A model generated the notes under the pieces. The model was given only the letters and a program-made list of their open reading frames with translations. It was not told the origin of the DNA and searched no databases. A stretch of DNA of 64,000 bases from Cristatella mucedo. Lineage: Eukaryota; Bryozoa; Phylactolaemata; Cristatellidae. The stretch lies in contig WPIO01000018.1 of the NCBI GenBank assembly GCA_009760855.2, positions 6,105,001-6,169,000 of the forward strand. The letters are read 5' to 3'. The stretch's first letter is position 1; each line of letters opens with the position of its first letter. Positions 17,605 to 39,551 of the stretch are shown here, one piece after another. The position numbers were made by a program, and so were the translations under genes.

Positions 17605-18530
17605 TCGCGAGGTCGGCGCGATCGCTCGGCGCCGGGGCGCGCGCCAAAAGAGCGCCGCCCGGCGGAGGCCGCAGCGGCAGCGGCTGCGGCTGGCTTACGG
17701 CGGCGGCGGCACACGCGACGCCCCGACGGCAGGCGTCGCCGTCCGGCTCCTCGCTCTCCGAACTCGGTCGCCACCGGAGGCGAGCGGCTCGGGCTCGCGT
17801 CGACGGCGAGCCGGGCGAGCGGAGACGCGCCGCCGAGCGACAGCCAACCGCGGACGCGATAGGCGAGACGCAGGCGGCAGTGCGGATAAAAAGACGGATC
17901 GCTGTAGCGGCGTCGCTCGACCTTGACTCGAATCCGTGGAGCCGTTCTGACCTTCGCCGAGCGCTCGCTATGCTGCGGACACTCAACGTTCGAGCCGTGA
18001 CGGGCCGGTTGGAGCAGCTGTCGTGCCGACAGAAATGCGCCTGGTCGAAGAACGCCGGCATGTCGGCCGCTCTGAAGGCGAGCCCGGCCGTCGTCGTCGT
18101 CAGGTGACGGCTCGCTGGCGCGCGCCCGCACTGGCCGGCCGTCTCCGGGATTTAGAATCCCGGACAATTGAGCGCAACCGGCGGCGTAGCTTCCCCGTGC
18201 GCGTACCGTAAATGCACCGCCGGTAGAGAAATTGCGGATTCGCGTCAAGCGGTAGCGTTCGATGCAGGATTTCGCATGTAGCGGGACCTAGCGCTTTGCT
18301 CGTGGCGGCGGAAAGCCGGTTCCGGCCAGTGCCACATACGCTTCGCCAACGCTCGCTTTTCCGTTCGACGCGCTTCCCCTCCCGAGCCAGCCGCGGTCAC
18401 GAGTGCGCGCAGCATCGTCTGCGGCCTATTGCTGTCGCCGCTGAGGTCGACGCGGAGGCCCGGAACGGCCGGCCGTCGCAGGCCGCGTAGCCAATCGCCA
18501 TTTTTAAGCAGTCCATGGCCCCCCATGCTA
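17605..18530 (-). promoter_or_regulatory. CpG-rich 5' region of the C1GALT1C1-like gene
   Basis: Very GC- and CpG-rich sequence upstream of the ATG at 17604, with open frames on both strands caused by low AT content. It is most simply the promoter and 5' UTR. No TATA box was placed with confidence. Whether a divergent plus-strand gene also starts here cannot be told. Confidence 0.45.
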
Positions 18531-19000
18531 CCAGCCGACGGAGCCCATACCGGGGTTTCTTGCCCGCGGGGGGGGGGTGTGCGGCATTGGTGAATTTAGC
18601 TGTTCAAGGTCTCAGTTTTTTATTCAGCAGACTTTCTTAGGCTTTGGTGTGATTTAATATGGAGACGCATGACTTGTTAGCTGGATCATGTGCTCGGGGC
18701 TACTTGTACTGGTACTGGTTCTGATTCGGCCGCCACAGCTGCCACTGCTTCTACCGCTGCTACTGCCCCCCTGCCAATGCTGCTGCTGTGAGCCATGCCC
18801 CCAGGCGGCCGCGAGCCCCACCTGCATCTACTTAGTCGCGATGTCGTGAATGGCTCGTCGAAAGACGACATGCAACGACACTGCACACTGCTAGTCGAGA
18901 TGGAAGCTTGCGATCGCGTTGAGCTGTCGTCCTTTGACAAAGGCCCTTCCCAAATCTCCGATGTCCATCGTGCTACTTGCAAGTAGCGACTGCTTGCAAG
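18531..19000. other. Unique sequence with a poly-G run
   Basis: Contains a run of eight or more G near 18560 and a CTGCCACTGCTTCTACC-like simple region. No gene recognised. Confidence 0.35.
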
Positions 19001-19460
19001 TAATAATAATAATAATAATATTGCACTTGATAAAGCGCCCTCAGAGAACTTAATCTCTTTCTAGGCGCTTTACATTTGCTGCAAAGTGATACGCAATAGA
19101 ATAGTAAGTAAAATCATGCTTGAAAAACAAACAAAATGAATAACATGGTTAGGGGTTACATGCACTGGGTCAGCATGCAAATGTGGTTAGTGGCAGCATG
19201 AACAGTGTCAGCACGCATAAGCACATCGAGGACGAATCACAAGGACCCACTAAATGCTGTCCTAAATAGGTATGTTTTTAAGTTTCTTTTAAATGTGGTC
19301 AGGTCAGGGGATGTTCTGATGCAGGTCGGGAGGGAGTTCCAGGCTGTGGGAGCATACGAGCTAAATGCACGGTCTCCAAAGGATTTAAGGTTTGTATGAG
19401 GTATTTCTAGACTGTTGGATTCCGAAAAGCGAGTGGTACGATGCTTTGCCTGATGGGGTA
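19001..19460 (-). mobile_element. LINE-A 3' end, first of two adjacent copies
   Basis: (AAT)n, hairpin tail, 3' UTR and the last ORF residues (TNLKSFGDRAFSSYAP, FKRNLKTYLFRTAFSGSL). 5' truncated about 65 bp before the next copy, in the same orientation. Confidence 0.85.
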
Positions 19461-19526
19461 GTATCTCTGAAAGTAGCAACAACTTGCACAACTGCTTGTC
19501 GTTTGGTCAAGCAAGCCGATCGCCTG

Positions 19527-20690
19527 GTTAATAATAATAATAATGATAATAATAATAATATTGCACTTGATAAAGCGCCCCCAGAGAGCTTAATCTCTCT
19601 CTAGGCGCTTTACATTTGCTGTAAAGTGAAATGCAATTGAATGGTAAGTAAAATCATTCTTGAAAAACAAACGAAATGAATAATATGGTTAGGGGTGACA
19701 TGCACAGGGTCAGCATGCAAATGTGGTTAGTGGCAGCATGCACAGTGTCAGCACGCATAAGCACATCAAGGACGAATCACAGGGACCCACTAAATGCTGT
19801 CCGAAATAGGTGTGTTTTTAGGTTCCTTTTAAATGTGGTCAGGTCAGGGGATGTTCTGATGCAGGTCGGGAGGGAGTTCCAGGCTTTGGGAGCATATGAA
19901 CTAAATGCACGGTCTCCAAAGGATTTGAGGTTTGTATGAGGTATTTCTAGACTGTTGGATTCCGAAAAGCGAGTGGTACGATGCTTAGCCTGATGGGGTA
20001 GTATATCTGACAGATAGGCTGGAGCCATAGAATGAAGGGACCTAAAAGTGAGTGACAAAACCTTGAAGTAAATCCGTTGCTTGACTGGTAGCCAGTGCAG
20101 GTCGGCGAGAAGTGGAGTAATGTGGCAACTGCGACGCTCACGACAGACAAGCCTAGCTGCAGAGTTTTGCACCAGCTGCAATCGCCTGATCGCACATGCT
20201 GGTAGGCCAGTAAGCAGTGAGTTGCAGAAGTCGAGACGGGATGTCACGAATGCATGGACCAACTTAGATGTGGTATCTTTATCTAAACAAGCCCGAATTT
20301 TAGCAATGTTATGAAGCTGAAAATAGGCGGATTTGACTGTGGAGCTGATATGGTCGTCTAACGAGAGGTCGCTTTGGAATATGACACCTAGATTTCGAGC
20401 TGATTCAACTGGAGATATGCTGGCAGAGCCAATTTTGAGAGTCAGCCTGTCCAATCTCTGGATCACACTGGGTTTGCCCATAACTAGTAAGTTAGTTTTA
20501 TCATCGTTAAGTTTTAGAAAATTTGCTGCCATTCATGTGCGGATGTCATCAATGCATGCAGCTAGTGAGTTTAGAGAATTTGAGGTGCTCGAAGGCTGGG
20601 AGGGATCAAAGCAAAGGTACAACTGAGTGTCATCCGCATAGAAGTGAAAGCCTAGATTGTGCTGGTTGGCTAGATTGGCCAGAGGGGCGT
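19527..20690 (-). mobile_element. LINE-A copy with open 251-residue RT C-terminus
   Basis: The minus-strand ORF 20532–19777 is intact. It runs from MAANFLKLNDDKTNLLVMGK through DDHISSTVKSAYFQLHNIAK, LVHAFVTSRLDFCNSLLTG and LHWLPVKQR to AFSGSL and the stop, the C-terminal third of a CR1/L2-group reverse transcriptase. The 3' UTR and hairpin tail end in an AAT tract at 19527. A further RT piece (FHFYADDTQLYLCFD) lies at 20560–20690 in another frame. Confidence 0.88.
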
Positions 20691-20804
20691 GTGTGCGTGC
20701 TGAGCATTTGGATAGACGCAGAGAGCCGAGCATTTGGATGTGTCCGGGTGATTGGCAGCCACCGTCCATCACTCTGTGGTTCCAGCGTCACAATGCCAGT
20801 AGCG

Positions 20805-21615
20805 TACGATGTAATGTCATGTATCTGTGTCTGTGTAACTCCACAAAGCCACAAAGACTATATATGTGGGTGTTACACAGGAGAGCTGTGTATAGCCCAC
20901 ACACAGCCTAAGTGGCTTTCAGTACGCATTCGGTACCCAACAGACTTCGTCTCACGCAAAGAGAAAAGAGAAACAAAGAGAAAGTGGGAAGCATAGCATA
21001 GTCAGGAGAGCAGTTGATGTAGTGAGTAGCATGGAAGTAGCAGCTCAGGACCGCTGAAAAGGATGTGCCACAGTCGGCAGCAGGAGAGTAGCTCTCAATG
21101 CTTAAGAATCGTGAAGTGAGTTCCACAGTCTAGGACCTGCAGACCAAAAGCTTTTGTCCCCAACGGTCTGTAAGCGGAGGAATGGAACAGCTCACGTATT
21201 GTTTATACAGGACCTGGTGGCCCGAGGAGGCTGAAACAAAACTGGTGCAGCAGTTCAGCTAGGTATCGAGGAGCCAAGCTATGGCGGGCCTTGTGGGTCA
21301 GCTTAAGAACTTTGCTCTGTATCCGTTTATCAACCGGCAGCCACCATAGCTCTTAGCAAAGGAGACACGTGCTCAAACCTCTGGGATTTACTAACTAGCA
21401 TATTCGTAGTCTTTTTTCGGTAGCCCAGCCAAAAGGGAATTACAATAATCTAGCCGAGACAGAACTAAAGAGCTACTTAAAGTTTTTGCATGTCACTGTG
21501 AAAGACAGTTCCTAATCTTAAGATAGGGATCGGACGTGATCTTCGAGAGTCGATTCGGTCGACACCTTTGAACGATTTAGGAAGTCTCAGTTGAGATGAG
21601 AGGTTGTACATGAGG
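20805..21615 (-). mobile_element. LINE-B copy, 3' part
   Basis: Reverse match to the LINE-B C-terminal ORF and 3' end: TAACTCCACAAAGCCACAAA at the 3' terminus, AGTCTAGGACCTGCAGA, and CCGCCATAGCTTGGCTCC-type sequence. Frames are broken. Confidence 0.75.
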
Positions 21616-21723
21616 TGCTGTAGGTGGCTGGGGTGCCGTGTCAGCTGGCACGTTCATGTTTACTTATTATTAGTATCGGTGTTATTGTTATTAAAGCTAA
21701 CGTTGGCTGCTTGTTTGTTGCAG

Positions 21724-21803
21724 GAACCCGAGCTTGCCGGTCAGCCGTGTGTGCTCACTGCTTGTTGGATGGGGTCAGCATCAGCGAAGCTCGTTCAGCT
21801 CTC
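21724..21803 (+). other. Possible orphan exon with Cys-rich reading
   Basis: A strong acceptor (TTGTTTGTTGCAG) and a consensus donor (GTAAGT) bracket 80 bases. One frame reads TRACRSAVCAHCLLDGVSIS, with C-x4-C-x2-C spacing. All three frames are open, no partner exon was found, and the protein is not recognised. Confidence 0.22.
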
Positions 21804-22080
21804 GTAAGTTTTCTTCTCGTAAAAATGCTGCACTGTCCCATGTGCTGCGCTGTCAGTGTCGGTTAGTCCAACAGGTGTCATTGTACCCCTGTCCTTGTTC
21901 CAAGGAGCGGATTACTCCAGTCATCCAGCTCCGGTTGCCACCCCACCCACCCTACCTTCGCAGGCCGTCCCCACCCCTTGCCTAGCAGTCACGTGCAGCG
22001 GCCACCACTGCCACCTTATACTGTCAAGTCTTTCCTGCATGCCGTCCTTCTCCTCATTACACATCTACTTCTTCGTCAGA

Positions 22081-23530
22081 ATAATAATAACACACTCGAT
22101 AAAGCGCCCTCAGAGAACTCAAGTCTCTTTCTAGGCGCTTTACATTTACTGCTAATAAATCATGATTGAACGGTTAGTGGTAGCATGCTCAATAAACAAC
22201 AAGAATATCATGGTTAGGGGCGACATGCACAGGGTCAGCATGCAAGTGTGGTTAGTGGCAGCATGCACAGTGTCAGCATGCATAAGCACCTAAAGGTTGA
22301 ATTGCAGGGACCCACTAAATGCTGTCATAAATAGGTGCGCTTTAAATTTCCTTTTAAACGTGTTCAAGTCAGTGGGTGTCGTGACAGAAGTCGGGAGTGA
22401 GTTTCAAGCTTTGGGAGCCTATGAACTAAAGGCATGGTCACCATTGGATATGAGGTTTGTAGGATATGAGGTTTATACGTAGGTATAGGTAAGCAGTTAG
22501 ATTCCGAAAAGCGGGTGGTACATATATGTATATATATATATATATATAATTCATTTGTATAGAGCCCCAAGAGAACTTAATCTCTATTCAGGCGCTTCAC
22601 ATATGCCTCCGGACTCGAGCCCACGACCTCAGCCAGACCTTGGTCGGGGGGGGGGGGGGCGAAAAACCTTAACCGCTGGACCAAACGATGCTTGGCCTGG
22701 TGGGGGAGTAGATCTGATAGCTAGGCTGGAGCCAAAGAGTGAAGGGACCTGAAACTGAGTGACAAAACCTTCAAGTCGATGAGTTGCTTGACTTGGAGCC
22801 GGTGCAGGTCGGCGAGAAGTGGTGTGATGTGGCAACCGGCAACTCTCCCGACAGACAAGCCTAGCTGCACAGCTTTGCGCCAGCTGTAAGCACCTGATTG
22901 GCCGGTAGACCAGCAAGCAGTGAGTTGCAGAAGTCAAGACGGGATGTCGCAAATGCATTGACCAACTTATATATGGTATTCCTGCCTAAACAAACCCGAA
23001 TTTTAGCAATGTTATGTAGCCGAAAGTAGGAAGACTTGATTTTGGAGCTGATATGGTCGTCTAACGAAAGGTCACTTTGGAACATGACACCTAGATTTCG
23101 TGCAGATTCAATAGGAGATATGCAGGCAAAGCCAACTTTGAGCGGCAGCCTTTCAAATTTCTGAAAAGTCCCTTATGTTTGGCTCATTACTGGTAAGTTG
23201 GTTTTATCATCATTCAATTTAAGAAAATTTGCTGCCATCCATGTGCGTATGTCATCAATGCATGCAGCAAGGGAGTTGAGAGAATTTGACATGCTTGAAG
23301 GCTGTGAGTGATCAAAGCAAAGGTACAACCTAATGTCATCCACATAGAAGTGAAAGCCTAGATTGTGCTTGGCAGTCACATCGGCAAGAGGGAGAGTATA
23401 AACCGTGAAAAGAACCGGACCTAGCACGAAGCCCTGAGGTACCCCATATTTCAGAGGTTCCTCTGACGATCTTTGTCCATGACGTCAGCACTCTGGAATC
23501 TCCCACCGAGATAGAATGAATCGCTAGCAA
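22081..23530 (-). mobile_element. LINE-A copy including the RT catalytic region
   Basis: On the minus strand from about 23530: GTPQGFVLGPVLF-like sequence, NLGFHFYVDDIRLYLCFDHS (the Y-x-D-D active-site box), MAANFLKLNDDKTN, thumb and C-terminus, 3' UTR, hairpin tail and AAT tract at 22081. Frames are broken in several places, and a SINE2 copy interrupts it at 22522–22686. Confidence 0.85.
22522..22686 (-). mobile_element. SINE2 nested in LINE-A
   Basis: A TA tract, LINE-A-like tail and tRNA-like head (GGTTTGGTCCAGCGGTTAAGG on the minus strand, with a run of G/C) split the LINE-A word GTGGTAC|GATGCTT. The host sequence resumes exactly on the other side. Confidence 0.85.
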
Positions 23531-23744
23531 GAATGTGTTCCTCTTGTGGTTGCAGACGCCCTTTAGGTGATGTACTGAAAGGAAAAAGATTCCGACAGCC
23601 TAAAACTGATTAGCAGAAGCGTATTTTCTTCACTTATGCTTATTCTGTTTGTTTGGCATAAAGCTGCCAGACTTGTTTTACTTTATTGCATAAGAACACT
23701 TCACACTTTCGCCCCCTCTTGCCCAGTATCTCATCCCCAGCTTT

Positions 23745-23960
23745 TCTTTCCACTTTCTCCTCCTCTTCCTTCTCGATCTCCTTTTCTACTTCCTCATCCA
23801 TTTCTTCTGCCACTTATTCCCGCACCTTCTGCACCTCTTCTGCCTCCTCCACTTTCTCCACTTTCTCCTCTTCCTCCTCCTCCACTTTCTCCACTTTCTC
23901 CTCTTCTGCCTCCTCCACTTTCTCCTCTTCCTCCTCCACTTCTTTCGCTTCCTCGATCTT
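23745..23960. repeat. Polypyrimidine CTT/CTC simple repeat
   Basis: Degenerate CTCCTCTTCC and CTCCACTTTCTCC units on the plus strand, about 200 bp, strand-asymmetric. The long Ser- or Pro-rich frames here are low complexity. Confidence 0.85.
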
Positions 23961-24105
23961 TGGCACCAAGTATCGAAACCTGTGCTTCATCGGCAGCCCT
24001 TACACTCGCCAGACCGGAAGGCGTGTACCGTGCTGATCTTCGATCTCGTGCTCGGGTACAGAATTCCGCCACAGCGTAGCAGCTTGATCTGTAGAATGTC
24101 CTCAT

Positions 24106-24350
24106 AAAACACTAGTTGATTTAGCAGCCTGTTTTTGTATAGTGACAGGATAAATTAAAAAATAAATGAATAAATCCCAGCTGATAAAACAGTCTCTTTT
24201 TGTATAGCGACAGAAGAGCCTTTACGGCTATCACCACCGCTTGCAGTGGCGATACAGGATCGCCCACCGCAGGAATCGAACCCACGACCTCGGGGCCGAG
24301 GTCGTGAAGAGCAACCGCCTTACCTAGTGTGCCATCGCGGCTCATCCATA
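24106..24350 (-). mobile_element. SINE1 copy joined to a SINE1 tail fragment
   Basis: A complete minus-strand SINE1 (about 24165–24347, B box GGGTTCGATTCC) lies against a 45-bp SINE1 tail fragment (24106–24150, CTGTCACTATACAAAAACAGG), suggesting insertion into an older copy. Confidence 0.8.
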
Positions 24351-24444
24351 GCATCGAAGCATCTGACCGGAAGAGCTACTAGTCGGCTGGTCCAAAGGTT
24401 ATGTGAGCCGTGTGTAAACCTCGGGACTTATCTTGAATTAATAT

Positions 24445-25175
24445 TAAAATATCAATAAGACATTTGTATAAAGCCCGAAGAGAACTAAATTTATTTCTAT
24501 GCACTTTACATATGCTGAGTACAAAGCATGTCAGTTGGGTAGTGACATCTTGAACAATTTCAGCACTAGCTAGCACACGAAAGACCACTCCTCATGCGGA
24601 CGAAGCAAAGGCTGAAGAGCGAGCTCGGTTTTGAGCTTATTTTTAAATGTTACTAAGTCAGGGGATGTCGCGATTCCGGAGCAAGCTCGAGGCTTTGGCA
24701 GCACACACATTAAAGGCGTGGTCTCCAAAGGATTTGAGGTTGGTTAGCGGCACAGCTAAACATCTTGAGTAAGGAGAGTGAGTCGTCCGATGCCTGGTGT
24801 GATTGGGAAATATTTGTCACAGGTGAGCCGGTGAAGTAGACTATAGTGGCCTACAAGTAAGTGACAGAACCTTTTAAAGTCGACATGCTAGTTGATGTGG
24901 AGCCAGTGCAGGTCGTGGAATGTGGCAAGATGTTGCAAGGTTCACGACAGACATGCCGAGCTGCTGCATTTTGTGCCAACTATAATTGCCTGAGTGCACA
25001 GACCGGAAGACCTGCGAGTAGTGACTTATAGTAGTCGAGACAGGGTGACACAAATGCAAGTTTCAGCTGGGATGTGGTATCCCTGATCAAGGAGGCCTTA
25101 ATTTTTGCAGTGCCATTGCTGTTGCTGAAAGTAAGCAGATTTGACTCGTCGGTGCAGATGTGGTTGTCTAGTGAT
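24445..25175 (-). mobile_element. Divergent LINE-A-related copy
   Basis: Tail hairpin (TATAAAGCCCGAAGAGAACT), 3' UTR and RT C-terminus (HLCHPVST..SHYSQVFRSVHSGNYSW) match LINE-A at low identity with broken frames. An older subfamily. Confidence 0.7.
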
Positions 25176-25179
25176 TAAA

Positions 25180-26230
25180 TTGATTTGCTGCACAACAATG
25201 CTGGCCAGCAAAGACCTGCAACGCTGACTGACCGATTCAAACTTGGTTGGCTTCCTGACAAATCCTACGGAAGAGGCGGGTGCATTTTGAATGGGTCAGC
25301 TGTAGCTTAAGCGATATCTTGGGCTGCCCGGCTGGGAGCGGCTGCACTGCGGCGATCTACTCAGAAATGAGCTGCAACCGGCTGCAGCCCTTCAACTTTG
25401 TCTGGCTGCTCTATCCATTCGCTCTGTCCTTTCCTGGGCTGTTTGCTGGTCTCCTGTGGCAAGCAGCAAGCGCTGTACTGGTAGCAGAGGGGTGCGGGAT
25501 GCATTCACCAACTGCCAGTGTCCCGTTAGGAACGTCGATGCACGGGCATTTGAAACAAGTGTACTCGTCTTAGGCGCTTGTTTTTAATTATATTTTGGCA
25601 CTCGCCGGCATATATATAATGCGTTGCGTCCTCCCCCTTCCGGCGACTCGCAGCGATTCCTCGTGAAGAAGAGCTTGTGCACCGTAGCCACGATTCCAGA
25701 TAAATACTGCTCGGCTGCTGCCTCGGTGCTTTCTTTGTCCCATTCCGTTGTTGTCTCCTCTTGCTGCCTTGCTTTTGCTGGAGTCGGTCGCTCGTACTGT
25801 TACCTCGTGTGATTGCTGAGCTGCACCGTGAGCCACGTGTGGCTGAGAGGCTGGCTGTCAGCTTGCTCCTGCTTCGAGGAAGCATCAGGTGTAGCTTCGC
25901 ACGGTGTCCCCCTAGCCGTCAGGGTTCGCCCGATTTCCCCTGAAAAAGCCAAAGGAACAACAAAGAAGGACAACAAAAAAAGTGGCCTCGCTCTACGTAC
26001 GGAATGTGTGGATTCCTCGAGCCACAGCTCGCTCAGAGCTCGACTTGCCCTTCGACTCGGCTGCCCTCGGTGTGGAGGTTCCCATTTTTGGTCTCCCCAA
26101 AGAAGGCCTGAACAACTTTTCAACGAGTTTTCAGCGAATTTAGCTTCGCCATTCTTGCCGACGAACCATCTGTAACAGCCGAAACTGCAGCTGCAGCGTT
26201 TGCAGATTACCCCTTCTCGAGATGCCGAAT
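25180..26230. other. Region upstream of DLAT
   Basis: Unique sequence becoming GC-rich toward DLAT. It likely contains the DLAT promoter and 5' UTR, possibly spliced, since a CTGCAGCGTTTGCAG acceptor-like site lies at 26190–26204. No defended coding exon. Confidence 0.35.
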
Positions 26231-26232
26231 CC

Positions 26233-36386
<10,154 letters not shown>

Positions 36387-37670
36387 CCGACCAGGGGGAG
36401 CGCCTCACGTGACCCGGATACGTCACGTGACCCGACTGCGTGCAGCAGCAGCAGCATATTCAGCAGCAGCCTCTAGTACTTGGGGCACAGCAGTTGCCGG
36501 ATTGTGGCACAGTCTCAGCCAAACGATAGCCTGCCTTCGGCTGTGCCAGCAGCTCGCGTTGCCACCGCTTTAGCGTCTGCAGCTGTGTTGTGGCAGCCTT
36601 TTGGCCGGCCTCGGTAGATCTGTATGCCCTCGCTGCAGTGCCGTGCCGTCGTGGTGGTCGTGTGCGGTGCGCTGCGATGGTGTCTGCTTCAATCTCGCGC
36701 TTCGACCCGCTGCTGCCTGCCGCCTGTGCAGCGGAGCTGTTTACGAGCAGAGGGACGGCAGATTGGCTCGTTATGCGCAAGCACTGCAAAGCGCTAGTTA
36801 CCTGACGTGGTTAATTATAATGTGTTGCTGTGTATCTCTAAAGCGGAGACGCTTGCCTTTTTGGCCGAAAGAAGGGGGCACGTGTGTGGATGCAGTGCAT
36901 GATGCTCGGCAGCTCACGTGTGCAGCAGGCGTCGCAATGCTGCTGCACGCGCTTCGCTCGACGTCGAGCGAAGTGTCGCACTGGCAGCAGCTCTCGGCGA
37001 TGTCGCTAGGTGGCGCCATTGCCACCCGAAGCCGTGCTTGCGCATCTGTTTCTCCTTTCGGAGCAGCGCTCCACCTGCTTCCTGCTGCGTAGAGACGGAC
37101 GCACGCGAGTGGCTGCACAATGGTGATTCGCAGCGACAACTAGTCGATGCACGGCCTACAGGCCGTGCTGTGGGGGTCGGAGAAAGAGATCAGACGCTTG
37201 AGAGAATGAGCTTCGTGTGTGCGGATTGAGCGCTGCAAGTTATTCCAGTACAGGCAAGTTCCAGTTCCACCACAGCACGCGACAGCTGATTCTATCGGCA
37301 AGCTTGAGCTTGAAACGCCAAGCAATTACTTGGTTGCATAACTCGGGTGACATTCGAAATTTCATCAAAATTGCACTCGTTGTTCCTCGAACGAGAATCG
37401 TTTTCGTTTTGGCTTATGCACACACGTTTTATTAGTTTTATTTTGCCAAATTGTTTGTCTTCATTTTGCATGCTAGAGGACCTTGTTAGAATGTACCCTT
37501 TCCTTGCGACTGAACAGTGAGTGGGTGGTGAGGGGGAGCCAAGTCCCTGGCATGCGAGCAGGAGTTTGCCCCTCGGTGAATCGGGTGGGAAGGGTGTTGA
37601 GGGGAGGAATGTTGCCGCAGGGGCCGAATCGACACGAAAAGTCACACGGAAGTCGACGACCACCTTTAGT
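36387..37670. other. Downstream of DLAT; no further gene recognised
   Basis: GC-rich to about 37140, including the likely DLAT 3' UTR, then AT-rich. No canonical AATAAA was seen close to the stop codon. Confidence 0.35.
36952..36973. repeat. Perfect 22-bp palindrome
   Basis: CTTCGCTCGAC followed by its exact reverse complement with no spacer, centred on GACGTC. It lies 566 bases after the DLAT stop codon. Confidence 0.9.
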
Positions 37671-37682
37671 GCATGTGCTACG

Positions 37683-37771
37683 ATCCTCTCCCTCCCTCTC
37701 TCTCTCTCTTGCTCTCTCTCTCTCTCTCCCTCCCTCTCTCTCTCTCTCTCTTGCTCTCTCTCTCTCTCTCT

Positions 37772-37834
<63 letters not shown>

Positions 37835-37855
37835 CTCTCTCTCTTGCTCTCTCCA
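37683..37855. repeat. (CT)n microsatellite
   Basis: CT-rich tract with regular CTTG and CCCTCC interruptions. The apparent ORFs are artefacts. Confidence 0.95.
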
Positions 37856-37919
37856 ATGTCTTACTCAGTCTCCTCTTAAGCAAGTTAAAGGTTACACGAT
37901 TCAATCTCATCAATAATAT

Positions 37920-37992
37920 GTAAAGTGTCTAGAAAGTAATTAAGTTCTCCGAGGGCACTATACAAATGTATTATTGCTATTATTATATTGTA
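37920..37992 (+). mobile_element. LINE-A tail fragment
   Basis: TATGTAAAGTGTCTAGAAAG, then ATTAAGTTCTCCGAGGGC and a TATTATTG tract: the hairpin tail alone. Confidence 0.75.
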
Positions 37993-37994
37993 TA

Positions 37995-38432
37995 TGTCCG
38001 GTCATGTTCAATCCGTGGCGTCTGGGGGTCAGGTCTCATCCACCAGACCATTCACATGTGGAGTCCTAAAAGGTTCTGTTCTTGGTGCATTGCTCAAAAC
38101 TTAATTCATTATAGACCGTTCCTTTAGTTCGTTTACTCCCAAAGCCTGGAGCTCACCCTGCTTTTCGTCAGGGCATCTCGTCCTGACTTGTCCACATTTA
38201 AAAAGAAACTGAAAAACCCATTTATTTGTGACCAAATTTAGCGGGTCCCTGTGATTCGTCCTTTAAGTGCTTATGCGTGCTGATAGTTGTATGCTGTCAC
38301 TAACCACACTTGAATGCTGACCCTGTGCATGTCACCCCTAACCATGTTATTCCTGTTGTTTATTGAGCATGCTACCACTAGCCATTCGATCGTGCTTCTT
38401 TTGTAGCCAATGTAAAGTGACTTGAAGTAATA
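37995..38432 (+). mobile_element. LINE-A copy with internal deletion
   Basis: A short RT piece (TCATGTTCAATCCGTGGCGT) jumps to the ORF end (TTTAGTTCGTTTACTCCCAA) and 3' UTR. The hairpin tail is cut short, then an AAT tract is shared with the inverted copy at 38433. Confidence 0.75.
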
Positions 38433-38735
38433 ATAATAATAATCATAACTACACATTTTATATAGCACCCTCAGAGAACTCAATCTCTTTCTATGCGCTT
38501 TACATTTGCTGCAAAGGGAAATGCGATTGAATGGTGAGTAATGTGCTTGATAAACAACATGAATAACATGGCTAGGGGTGACATGCACAGGGTCAGCATG
38601 CAAGTGTGGTTAGTGACAGCATACAACTATCAGCACGCATAAGCACATGAAGGACGAATCAAAGGGACCCACTAAATGCTGTTCTAAATAGGTGTGTTTA
38701 AGTTCTTTTTAAGTGTGGTCAAGTCAGGGTGTACT
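38433..38735 (-). mobile_element. LINE-A 3' UTR and tail, inverted against the previous copy
   Basis: Begins at the shared AAT tract, with hairpin tail (ATAGCACCCTCAGAGAACTC) and 3' UTR to about 38735. Confidence 0.85.
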
Positions 38736-38739
38736 TGTT

Positions 38740-39545
38740 CGCTGCTTGGCGATGCTGGGTGTACTCAATAAACACAGTATTAATAAGTGATCTTTAATGT
38801 GCTATCGATATTAGGGCTGTGCACGGTCCATTTTCTGACGATTACTGATAGGTAGTGGATTGCATCATAACCATAGGCATTTCAACGAATTGCTGTTTGT
38901 TGCCAGCTCACTGTGAACACGGCAAAGTATAACATGTAGTGACAACTGGAGCTTCTCGGAGTCAATTTGTGGTCGATTTGCCACGGATTGTGGTATGTAC
39001 CGGAGCCATTGCCGTCGGTTGTGACATTAGCTTACAATCTATTATTCCCTATTGGTACCAAGATATAAATATAAATAAATAGATAAATAAATCAATAAAT
39101 AAATATATATATATATATTTAAATGAATATTTACTTATGTGCGCCATTTCGGTATCTTGTGCTAAATACAGTACTTACATACATACATAGCAACAACTGC
39201 AAAAATGAGTTGTCTTTGATTGTGACTCCAAACTACTGTTAGATAGAAGGGCCCTTTGTTACCAGTAGCAGGTAAGGAGTAGCCAGCCAGCCAGCTCTTT
39301 GGCTGGTCGGTCAGTTGAGGATGTCAAGTCACGTCAGAGCAGCGCCTGCTCGGACGTAACGTCGGCGAATGCTGGCAGCTTGCTGTGTTTGCAAAGCAGC
39401 TCTCAGCCTGACTAGAACTGCTGCTGCTCGTAGGAGAGAATTCTAGAGATTCGTTAGTTCATGATTTATTCATCACTTCGTTGCAAGGCAAATGTACAGG
39501 TAAGTGCGACAGTTGATGCAGTCAAGCGAGTCTGAGTGACAAGCA
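38740..39545. other. Intergenic, AT-rich
   Basis: AAAT/TA-rich patch at about 39060–39130. No gene recognised. Confidence 0.35.
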
Positions 39546-39551
39546 GTGCTA

